Source of the DNA: CAWKZT01 sp963854565
GTDB lineage: Bacteria; Actinomycetota; Acidimicrobiia; Acidimicrobiales; JAHEJN01
Reading direction: 5' to 3'
NCBI GenBank assembly: GCA_963854565.1
Contig: CAWKZT010000056.1
Coordinates: forward strand, 1-11,175
DNA: 11,175 bases
Below the pieces are notes generated by a model, which did not search any database, was not told the origin of the DNA, and was given only the letters and a program-made list of their open reading frames with translations. Every line of letters starts with the position of its first letter. Position 1 is the first letter of the stretch. Position numbers and translations under genes: made by a program. Shown one piece after another: positions 5,458-11,175 of the stretch.

Positions 5458-6750
5458 ATGAGCGACGAGACCGAACACGAATTGGGTTTTAATACCCGCA
5501 CCTTGCACGCTGGCTACGAACCCGATCCCACGACGGGCGCTCGGGCCGTACCGATTTACCAGACAACGGCCTACTCGTTTGAGGATTCTGAGCACGCCGC
5601 CCGCCTGTTTGGTTTGGCCGAATTTGGTAACATTTACACCCGCATTATGAACCCCACCACCGACGTGTTGGAGCAGCGAGTGGCATCGCTCGAGGGCGGC
5701 GCCGCTGGCCTGGCCACCGCAAGTGGTCAGTCGGCCCAATTCATTACCGCGGCCACATTGTGCGAGGTTGGAGATCACATTGTCAGTGCGGCCACCCTCT
5801 ACGGCGGCACATACACCCAATTCGATCACAGCTTCCGCAAGCTTGGCTGGGACACCACCTTCGTAAACCCTGATGATCCGGCCAACTTCGAAGCGGCCAT
5901 CACGGACAAGACCAAGTTCTTGTACGCCGAGACGATCTCCAACCCGCGCGGCAACATTGTGGACATCGCTGCCGTGGCCGAGATTGCCCACCGCCACAAT
6001 ATTCCCCTGGTCATCGACAACACTTTTGCCACGGCCTACCTTTGCCGGCCCATCGAACATGGCGCCGACATCGTGCTTAACTCCGCCACCAAGTTCTTGG
6101 GTGGTCACGGAACGTCGATGGGCGGAGTCATCGTCGACAGCGGAACCTTCGATTGGACGAAGGGCAACTTCCCACAGCTCACGCAGCCCTCGGCGAGCTA
6201 CCACGGTGCCGTGTTCACCGACGCGGTTGGCCCGATTGCGTTCATCATTGCTGCGCGTGTGCTCGGTCTTCGTGACTTTGGCCCGTCGATGAGCCCATTC
6301 AATGCCTTCCAAATTTTGCAAGGTATTGAGACCCTCGGATTACGTATGGATCGTCACGTAGCCAATGCGACAGCTGCGGCCATGTACCTAGAGAACCACG
6401 ATCTCGTCGAGTGGGTGGCATACCCCGGGCTTGCTTCCAACGAGTTCAATGCGCTGGCCGATCGCTACATGCCAAAGGGCCCAGGTGCCATTTTTTCCTT
6501 CGGTATCAAGGGCGGCCATGAAGCAGGCAAGAAGTTCATTGACTCGGTGAAACTGTTGTCGCACCTGGCCAATGTGGGTGATGCCAAGAGCCTTGTCATC
6601 CACCCCTCGTCGACCACCCATCAGCAATTGTCCGATGTGGACAAGGCTTCGGCGGGTGTATCTGCCGACATGATTCGTCTATCAATCGGTCTTGAAGACA
6701 TTGACGACATCACGTGGGATCTTAATCAGGCCTTGCAAGCTTCGCAGTAG
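5458..6750 (+). CDS. metY: O-acetylhomoserine aminocarboxypropyltransferase (sulfhydrylase), Cys/Met-metabolism PLP enzyme
   Basis: A 430-residue PLP enzyme of the Cys/Met-metabolism family (fold type I). It uses sulfide (or methanethiol) to convert O-acetyl-L-homoserine to homocysteine (or methionine) in the cytosol. The N-terminus FNTRTLHAGYEPDPTTGARAV is characteristic of MetY. The PLP-phosphate residues are in YTRIMNPT (Y60, R62), the PLP-ring Asp is D187 in VIDNTF, and the Schiff-base Lys is K212 in SATKFLGGHG. The length of about 430, with the insert around TKGNFPQLTQP, favours MetY over the shorter (about 390) MetB/MetC-type enzymes. The start is ATG 5458, preceded by GAAAGAAG as a weak ribosome binding site; an in-frame extension upstream overlaps the terminator hairpin and is rejected. 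It is monocistronic, with terminators on both sides. The substrate (acetyl- or succinyl-homoserine) is inferred from family resemblance. Confidence 0.9.
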   Translation: MSDETEHELGFNTRTLHAGYEPDPTTGARAVPIYQTTAYSFEDSEHAARLFGLAEFGNIYTRIMNPTTDVLEQRVASLEGGAAGLATASGQSAQFITAATLCEVGDHIVSAATLYGGTYTQFDHSFRKLGWDTTFVNPDDPANFEAAITDKTKFLYAETISNPRGNIVDIAAVAEIAHRHNIPLVIDNTFATAYLCRPIEHGADIVLNSATKFLGGHGTSMGGVIVDSGTFDWTKGNFPQLTQPSASYHGAVFTDAVGPIAFIIAARVLGLRDFGPSMSPFNAFQILQGIETLGLRMDRHVANATAAAMYLENHDLVEWVAYPGLASNEFNALADRYMPKGPGAIFSFGIKGGHEAGKKFIDSVKLLSHLANVGDAKSLVIHPSSTTHQQLSDVDKASAGVSADMIRLSIGLEDIDDITWDLNQALQASQ

Positions 6751-6766
6751 CGGCGCTCACAATGGG

Positions 6767-6812
6767 GCGAACGGTTGTGCTCGTATCCGCTGGAGGTGCG
6801 CCAACCGTTCGC
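6767..6812 (+). terminator. Terminator hairpin behind metY
   Basis: An 11-bp perfect stem, GCGAACGGTTG with CAACCGTTCGC, starts 16 nt after the metY stop. The 24-nt loop can form a small inner hairpin (TCC/GGA). No T-run follows. Confidence 0.65.
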
Positions 6813-6870
6813 ATGTTGAGCGACAGAATTCTTCCATTGGATGAGTTCCTCACTCAGCGCGGATAGTTAC

Positions 6871-6876
6871 TATCCT
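6871..6876 (+). promoter_or_regulatory. Probable -10 box of nadE
   Basis: TATCCT ends 9 nt before the ATG at 6886, implying a leaderless or near-leaderless message. There is no ribosome binding site. Confidence 0.4.
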
Positions 6877-6885
6877 GTCTCCACG

Positions 6886-8571
6886 ATGTCGGTACGAATA
6901 GCGTTGTGTCAACTTAATCTCACCGTTGGTGATTTGGTCGGTAACGCCGACGCGATTATTGCTGCGCTGGCAGAGGCCGAGTCGCAGGGGTGCGACCTGG
7001 CACTATTTCCCGAACAATCAATTAGCGGATATCCAGCTGAGGACCTCTGGTTGAAGCCTGCCTTCGTCGAAGACTGCCGTGTGCAACTTGACCGGGTCGC
7101 CGCAGCAACCAGTAGCTGTGCCGCGGTGGTTGGATTTCCTGATGGTCAAGGCGACCGAGTATTTAATGGGGCGGCCGTGTTGGCCGGCGGCAGGGTGCAT
7201 GGTGTCGCCCACAAACGCGAACTTCCCAATTACACCGTGTTCGATGAGAACCGCTACTTCCTGGCGGGCCAAGGTTCGATGAACCTGTACGAGATTGCCG
7301 GCGTAGCGATGGGCGTGTCGATATGTGAAGACCTTTGGGTTTCTGGTGGTCCGTGTAATCAACTCGCCGCGGGCGGGGCCCAGATCATTCTGAACATCAA
7401 TGCATCTCCGTACCGCGCCGCCAAACGCCTACGCCGCAACGAGATCGTTTGTACCCGGGCCCGAGAAACCGGTGTGCCAATTGCTTACGTAAATCTGGTG
7501 GGCGGTCAAGACGAGTTGGTGTTCGATGGTGACTCGGTCGTGGTCAACGCCGACGGCGAGATCGTTGGTCGTGCGGGCCAGTTTACCGAAGAGGTTTATG
7601 TCATTGATATCGATCCCACGCCGGTACGCGACGTACCGCAGCACTTTCCTGTCGTGCATGTCACCGATGCTCCAACAGGGGAGCGCCCGATACTCACGAC
7701 GACTACCGTCGACGAGTTGTCGCCGCTGGCCGAGATCTACGCCGCTATTGTCACCGGCACCCGTGATTACGTTCACAAGAATGGGTTCACCGACATTGCG
7801 CTAGGCCTTTCGGGCGGTATCGACTCGGCACTGGTAGCCGTTGTTGCTGCCGATGCGTTGGGGGCCGATCATGTGCACACCGTTGCTATGCCTAGCCGCT
7901 TCTCTAGTCCGCACTCACTTGGCGACGCCGAACGCTTGGCCCTTAATCTCGGTTGTGACCATCGGGTCATCGAAATTGAGCCGGCGCACTCGGCGATGCT
8001 CAACATGTTGGCACCGTCGTTTGTAGGACACGAAGCTGACGTAACCGAAGAAAATTTGCAGTCGCGTATTCGAGGGGTGTTGCTCATGGCCCTGGCGAAT
8101 AAGTTTCGCTGGCTGGTTCTTACCACCGGTAACAAGAGCGAGACGGCAGTGGGTTACTCGACGCTGTATGGCGACACAGCGGGGGCCTTTGCCGTAATCA
8201 AGGATCTTTGGAAACTCACGGTTTACGACCTCTGTCGCTGGCGAAACGAGCAAGCGGGATACGAACTCATCCCCGAGTCCATTATCACCAAGGCCCCGTC
8301 AGCCGAGTTGCGCCCCGATCAACGCGACGACCAAAGCCTGCCGCCCTATGAGGTACTCGATCCTTTGTTGATCGAAATAGTCGAGAAGGGGCGTACTGCC
8401 CGTGAACTCATTGCCGATGGGCACGACGAAGCCATCGTCAAACGCCTCACGAGGCTGGTAGGGATTGCCGAGTTCAAGCGTCGACAAAGCCCCATTGGTC
8501 CGCGCGTGTCCCCCAAGGCGTTCGGCAAGGACCGCCGTGTCCCCATCACCAGTCGTTATCGGGGCCATTGA
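6886..8571 (+). CDS. nadE: Glutamine-dependent NAD+ synthetase
   Basis: A 561-residue two-domain enzyme for the last step of NAD+ synthesis: ATP-dependent amidation of nicotinate adenine dinucleotide with ammonia taken from glutamine. The N-terminal nitrilase-like glutaminase domain (about 1-260) shows the catalytic triad E43 (FPEQSISGYP), K110 (HKRELPNYTVFDE) and C147 (SICEDLW). The C-terminal synthetase domain has the ATP-pyrophosphatase P-loop SGGIDS at 309-314 and the downstream TTGNKSE segment. Having the glutaminase domain means it uses glutamine directly, linking it metabolically to the two glutamine synthetases upstream. I chose ATG 6886 because MSVRIALCQLN matches the family start, whereas the in-frame ATG at 6841 adds 15 unrelated residues containing the presumed -10 box. 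The next gene overlaps its stop (TGATG), indicating translational coupling. Confidence 0.94.
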   Translation: MSVRIALCQLNLTVGDLVGNADAIIAALAEAESQGCDLALFPEQSISGYPAEDLWLKPAFVEDCRVQLDRVAAATSSCAAVVGFPDGQGDRVFNGAAVLAGGRVHGVAHKRELPNYTVFDENRYFLAGQGSMNLYEIAGVAMGVSICEDLWVSGGPCNQLAAGGAQIILNINASPYRAAKRLRRNEIVCTRARETGVPIAYVNLVGGQDELVFDGDSVVVNADGEIVGRAGQFTEEVYVIDIDPTPVRDVPQHFPVVHVTDAPTGERPILTTTTVDELSPLAEIYAAIVTGTRDYVHKNGFTDIALGLSGGIDSALVAVVAADALGADHVHTVAMPSRFSSPHSLGDAERLALNLGCDHRVIEIEPAHSAMLNMLAPSFVGHEADVTEENLQSRIRGVLLMALANKFRWLVLTTGNKSETAVGYSTLYGDTAGAFAVIKDLWKLTVYDLCRWRNEQAGYELIPESIITKAPSAELRPDQRDDQSLPPYEVLDPLLIEIVEKGRTARELIADGHDEAIVKRLTRLVGIAEFKRRQSPIGPRVSPKAFGKDRRVPITSRYRGH

Positions 8572-8969
8572 TGAGCCAGATCATGATTGTCGAACTGGTT
8601 GATTGGTTGGGCGAGCACGTTGCGGTCAATCGACGCCTGTCTGAGATCATCGGGGTTTGGTCCGCTGACGAACCCGACGATGCCTTGCAGATTCAGTACG
8701 CCGTGATGTCTCGCCTGTTTGGCAACCATGCCCAGTTATTGGAATCACAGATGGCTGATTCGCCGGCACTCGAAGCGTCCAGTTTTATTCGGTTGGGTTC
8801 GAGGTGGAGTCCGCTGGCACAACCCGACGACACTAATCGATTGGGTTTTTTGCAAACGGCAGTAGATAAGTTGCGGTCAGATTACGCCGATGTGTGGGAG
8901 CGGTTGAACCCCGTGTCCGATGCCTCATTGCAACGAACCATGCGCCATATCCAACTTGATCTGAGCTAG
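8571..8969 (+). CDS. Unknown protein of 132 residues, translationally coupled to nadE
   Basis: I do not recognise this family. The ORF starts with ATG at 8571, overlapping the nadE stop in TGATG, a typical coupling arrangement, so it is very likely made together with NadE. The sequence is probably all alpha-helical, with amphipathic stretches such as VAVNRRLSEIIGVW, IQYAVMSRLFGNHAQLLES and LQTAVDKLRSDYADVW, which suggests a small helical bundle. There is no signal peptide, membrane segment or Cys/His metal motif. A cytosolic location is likely. The codon pattern resembles its neighbours. The TTG at 8568 is an alternative start that adds one residue. Confidence 0.75.
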   Translation: MSQIMIVELVDWLGEHVAVNRRLSEIIGVWSADEPDDALQIQYAVMSRLFGNHAQLLESQMADSPALEASSFIRLGSRWSPLAQPDDTNRLGFLQTAVDKLRSDYADVWERLNPVSDASLQRTMRHIQLDLS

Positions 8970-9029
8970 CGGTCCGCCCGCAACTATTGCGAACCCATAG
9001 CAAATAACGAGGTCCTCTAGCTGTCGGGG

Positions 9030-9035
9030 TAAAAT
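9030..9035 (+). promoter_or_regulatory. Tentative -10 box of the sigma-factor gene
   Basis: TAAAAT stands about 127 nt before the GTG start, preceded by GGGG. No standard -35 box is visible, so a different sigma factor or an activator may be involved. It would give a leader of about 120 nt containing the hairpin at 9088-9128. Confidence 0.3.
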
Positions 9036-9087
9036 TGGCAGGTGGGAGCTTTGGGGCGAGTCGGTAAGGTTCTGAGAAGTCGCCTAT

Positions 9088-9128
9088 CAGAAATGTTGGG
9101 TGGGGGGAAATTGTGCCCCTCATTTCTG
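9088..9128 (+). promoter_or_regulatory. Inverted repeat in the leader of the sigma-factor gene
   Basis: CAGAAATG (9088-9095) pairs perfectly with CATTTCTG (9121-9128). Inside it, GGGG (9104-9107) can pair with CCCC (9116-9119). The structure ends 33 nt before the start codon. It could be an attenuator, an operator or a leftover terminator; its function is unknown. Confidence 0.4.
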
Positions 9129-9161
9129 TAACAGGTCATAGCGAATTGGGGAGCGTGCAAC

Positions 9162-10094
9162 GTGGCAAAAGCTGCTGATAGGGACGATGAAGATCTCGTC
9201 CGCCTGTATCTGACGGACATCGGTCAGTATCCACTCCTCACGAAGGACGATGAAGTCCGACTAGCTCAGGCCATCGAAGAAGGGGTCGCAGCTCGCCAAG
9301 AACTCGACACCACTGAAAAGCCCACGGTTGCCCGCAAGCGCGAACTCCGCCGGTCATCGCGTAAGGGCGAAGATGCCGAACGCACCTTCGTACAGTCCAA
9401 CTTGCGTCTTGTAGTATCCATCGCCAAGAAGTACCAAGCCTCCGGGTTGCCTCTGCTTGATCTCATTCAAGAGGGCAACTTGGGCCTCATGCACGCCGTA
9501 GAGAAGTTCGACTGGCGCAAGGGCTTCAAGTTCTCTACCTACGCAACCTGGTGGATCCGTCAGGCAATTACCCGAGGCATTGCCAACACCGGCCGCACCA
9601 TCCGCCTTCCCGTTCACGCCGGCGACACTCTTGCTCGTTTGCAAAAGGCTCGTGCCCGACTCGAACTCAAGCACGGCCGCCCAGCCACGCTTTCGGAGCT
9701 GGCTACCGAAGTCGACCTCCCCGAAGAAAAGGTCACCGAAGCCTTGCGTTTCGCAGCCGAACCGCTTTCACTTTCTGAACCACTTCGCGAAGATGGCGAT
9801 GCCGAACTTGGCGACGTAGTCGAAGATCGTGGTGCCGACTCACCGTTCGAGGTTGCAGCTACTTCGCTGTTGCCGGACGAGATCTCTCGCCTCCTCGGCC
9901 CATTGGACGAACGAGAACGCGAGATTCTTAAACTTCGCTTTGGTCTTGACCGGGGCGAACCTCGCACGCTCGAAGAGGTCGGCGAACATTTCGATCTCAC
10001 CCGTGAACGCATTCGTCAGATCGAAGCCCGCGCCATGAGTAAGTTACGGCACCCTTCCAGCGATACCGGCGCCCGAGACCTCTTATCGGTTTAG
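9162..10094 (+). CDS. RNA polymerase sigma factor, sigma-70 group 2 (SigA/SigB-like)
   Basis: A 310-residue sigma-70 family factor that directs RNA polymerase to promoters. Region 1.2 is at about 9-41 (DLVRLYLTDIGQYPLLT), region 2 at about 74-150 with DLIQEGNLGLMHAVEKFDW and the melting and -10 recognition segment FSTYATWWIRQAITRGIA. Region 3 spans about 153-230, and region 4 about 237-298 with the helix-turn-helix TLEEVGEHFDLTRERIRQIEA for the -35 element. No long region 1.1 is present. The segment after ITRGIA (NTGRTIRLPVHAGD) departs from the ADQARTIRIPVHM of primary sigma factors, so a group 2 non-essential paralogue is more likely than the housekeeping factor. The GTG start is supported by GGGGAG 8 nt upstream. 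Its long leader with a hairpin suggests separate control. No anti-sigma gene is adjacent. Confidence 0.88.
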   Translation: MAKAADRDDEDLVRLYLTDIGQYPLLTKDDEVRLAQAIEEGVAARQELDTTEKPTVARKRELRRSSRKGEDAERTFVQSNLRLVVSIAKKYQASGLPLLDLIQEGNLGLMHAVEKFDWRKGFKFSTYATWWIRQAITRGIANTGRTIRLPVHAGDTLARLQKARARLELKHGRPATLSELATEVDLPEEKVTEALRFAAEPLSLSEPLREDGDAELGDVVEDRGADSPFEVAATSLLPDEISRLLGPLDEREREILKLRFGLDRGEPRTLEEVGEHFDLTRERIRQIEARAMSKLRHPSSDTGARDLLSV

Positions 10095-10141
10095 CTTTAT
10101 ATAACTTCAGCTCTAGGTGGGCTTAGTTCGGCGCGCCGCGC

Positions 10142-10147
10142 TACCGT
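10142..10147 (+). promoter_or_regulatory. Tentative -10 box of selC
   Basis: TACCGT lies 13 nt before the first base of the tRNA, a suitable distance for a short 5' leader removed by RNase P. The -35 region is not clear. Upstream is an 8-bp GGCGCGCC palindrome. No terminator is obvious between the sigma gene and selC, so read-through is also possible. Confidence 0.3.
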
Positions 10148-10160
10148 CCTGAGTCTTCCA

Positions 10161-10256
10161 GGAGGTGTCAGAGTACCTGGTGGGCTCCCCCGCCTTCAAA
10201 GCGGGTGACAGGGGCGATCCCTCTGTGGCGGGTTCGATTCCCGTCCACCTCCGCCA
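10161..10256 (+). tRNA. selC: Selenocysteine tRNA (anticodon UCA)
   Basis: A 96-nt tRNA with encoded CCA. The anticodon loop CTTCAAA (10194-10200) carries TCA at 10196-10198 on a 5-bp stem, CCCGC/GCGGG, the same loop as E. coli selC as I recall it. The acceptor has seven Watson-Crick pairs (GGAGGTG/CACCTCC), and the eighth position is a T-C mismatch (10168/10245), where most bacterial tRNA-Sec have eight pairs. The D stem has six pairs (one wobble) around a bulged A, with a 4-nt TGGT loop. The long variable arm (10208-10226) has a 7-bp stem. The T arm is GCGGG-TTCGATT-CCCGT. The discriminator is G. The long acceptor, long D stem, large variable arm and UCA anticodon together leave little doubt. 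It supplies Sec-tRNA for UGA decoding by SelB, for example in the AhpD-like gene here. Confidence 0.95.
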
Positions 10257-10414
10257 TTCTTGTTCGACGACTTTCTCGACCCGACTCGGACGCTCAACTC
10301 GAGCCATGGCGACTTCGTCGTCTCCGAGGCGAGACGCACCCGAGGGTTTGCAGTGTTCTGTGTAAATGGGCATGACGGGTTCAGTTAGAGGTGGTCGGCA
10401 TGTAGCGTGCAGCG
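10257..10414 (+). other. Gap between selC and the MFS gene
   Basis: I see no gene here. The minus-strand reading frame across it also runs through the tRNA and does not look like a protein. A short hairpin, CGAC-TTC-GTCG (10312-10322), is present but weak. The right end holds the promoter of the MFS gene. Confidence 0.4.
10401..10408 (+). promoter_or_regulatory. Extended -10 box, leaderless promoter of the MFS gene
   Basis: TGTAGCGT ends 6 nt before the GTG at 10415 and is identical to the octamer before the RidA gene. TTCAGT (10380-10385) lies 17 bp upstream of the hexamer TAGCGT and could serve as a -35 element. Confidence 0.5.
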
Positions 10415-11175
10415 GTGGACTCGTTCGAGCAAAGGGAAACAACCGGTGGCATTTGGTCTCCCGACTATCTTCCTGTCACGCTCGCGAACCTGACCATTGT
10501 AGCGATTGCGGCGTTTGATGGTCTCGCGTTGGTCGCAGCTCTGCCGTCGATCGCCGATGACCTCGGAGGGGTCGCGCTCCTCCCGTGGGTAATCACTGCG
10601 TTCCTGGCGACGTCCGCTGTTGCCGGCATTACGGCCGGTCCCATCATCGATGCCGTCGGCGTTCGACGAACGTTTCGTGCTACCGGTGTGTGGTTCCTGC
10701 TCGCGAGTGCGGCGGCTGCGGCGGCTCCGAACATGGAGATACTCGTGGCCGCTCGCGCGCTGCAGGGCATCGGTGGCGGTCTGGTGATCTCGGTCGCGAT
10801 GACCGCTGTCGGTCTCGCCTATCCGCCGCGGCTGCGGGCCAGGGCGTTTGCGGCAAACTCGATGGTCTGGGGGACGCTGGGTTTCGGCGGCCCGGCGATC
10901 ACCGCTGGCCTGCTCGCCGTCGCGGGGTGGCGAATGATCTTCGTCGTGCAGTTGCCGATCACGGCCCTCGCCCTGGCCGCAGGATGGCGGACCTTGCCGA
11001 GCACGCGCGACAGGCCGCAGCGGGTCGTCATGGATGGCCGCGGCATTGCGCTGATCACGGGCCTGGTCGCCGCATCGTTGTTCGCCGTGGTGCAGGTCGG
11101 CGTCCGCTGGCCATTGGCTGCGGTCGGTGCGGCCGCGGCCATCGCGTTCGGTGGTGCGTTCTGGACCAACTCCGG
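10415..11175 (+). CDS. MFS transporter, DHA2-like drug exporter (partial, 3' end outside window)
   Basis: The reading frame is open from GTG 10415 to the window end: 253 codons of an inner-membrane proton-coupled transporter. After a short polar N-terminus come hydrophobic helices. Between helices 2 and 3 is motif A, GPIIDAVGVRRTF. Helix 4 has motif B, RALQGIGGGLV. Helix 5 has motif C, GFGGPAITAGLL, typical of exporters (antiporters). Helix 1 carries the acidic residue of AAFDGLALVAALPSI, a common DHA2 position. About half of a 450-500 residue, 12- or 14-helix protein is visible. The start is chosen because the frame is closed by TAG at 10403-10405 and a -10 box stands 6 nt upstream. Base composition is visibly richer in G+C than in the preceding genes, which may indicate transfer. 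The substrate cannot be inferred. Confidence 0.82.
   Translation, partial: MDSFEQRETTGGIWSPDYLPVTLANLTIVAIAAFDGLALVAALPSIADDLGGVALLPWVITAFLATSAVAGITAGPIIDAVGVRRTFRATGVWFLLASAAAAAAPNMEILVAARALQGIGGGLVISVAMTAVGLAYPPRLRARAFAANSMVWGTLGFGGPAITAGLLAVAGWRMIFVVQLPITALALAAGWRTLPSTRDRPQRVVMDGRGIALITGLVAASLFAVVQVGVRWPLAAVGAAAAIAFGGAFWTNS

Noticed and set aside
4521..6321. Two long minus-strand ORFs (about 290 codons each) opposite glnII and metY
   Set aside because: Both are antisense to strongly conserved enzymes and have no recognisable motifs; they reflect codon bias of the sense strand.
10229..10256. Attachment site formed by the 3' end of selC
   Set aside because: No second copy of the sequence appears in the remaining 0.9 kb and no integrase is present in the window; it stays only a hint.
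10113..10442. Minus-strand ORF of 109 codons
   Set aside because: It runs antisense through the tRNA-Sec gene; its product contains the translated tRNA and no protein features.
10465..11169. Two minus-strand ORFs over the MFS region
   Set aside because: The plus frame gives a clear transporter with motifs A, B and C. The minus frames are Ala/Arg/Pro/Thr-rich shadows typical of high G+C.
1..11175. CRISPR arrays, insertion sequences or rRNA
   Set aside because: No regularly spaced repeats, transposase motifs or rRNA segments were seen.

Overview
The window looks like a chromosomal segment of an actinobacterium, most plausibly from the Acidimicrobiia or a related lineage. The pointers are a GlnR-type nitrogen regulator, the co-existence of glutamine synthetase types I and II, moderately high G+C, and several genes whose -10 hexamer (TANNNT or close to it) sits only 6-9 nt before the start codon, as in leaderless actinobacterial transcripts. 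The lineage is inferred from protein character, not from a database match.

Layout. Bases 1-29 are a perfect hairpin, probably the terminator of a gene left of the window. Bases 85-1495 (+) hold an SDR oxidoreductase, a RidA-family protein and a 54-residue membrane protein. The minus strand from 4102 down to 1492 holds type I glutamine synthetase (glnA), a GlnR-like regulator (glnR) and an AhpD-like thiol peroxidase gene. The last is interrupted by an in-frame TGA exactly at the second cysteine position of its CxxC motif, so I read it as a selenoprotein. A divergent control region at 4103-4289 separates glnA from glnII (type II glutamine synthetase, +). After tandem terminators come metY (O-acetylhomoserine sulfhydrylase), another terminator, nadE (glutamine-dependent NAD+ synthetase) with a coupled unknown gene, and a group 2 sigma-70 factor. 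A complete selenocysteine tRNA gene (selC) follows at 10161-10256, then the 5' part of a more G+C-rich MFS exporter that runs off the end.

How it fits together. The centre is a nitrogen-assimilation block: two glutamine synthetases facing away from each other across a shared region with 11-bp spaced GTTAAC/GTTCAC-like elements, and a GlnR-like regulator directly behind glnA. NadE consumes glutamine. The most notable point is the selenium link. The AhpD-like gene keeps the full catalytic pattern E-x11-C-x2-[TGA]-x3-H. It reads on in frame for 97 more family-like residues. Immediately after the TGA it has a small hairpin with loop GGUCU, resembling a bacterial SECIS element. The UCA tRNA needed to read that codon is encoded about 8 kb away. 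No selA, selB or selD lies in the window.
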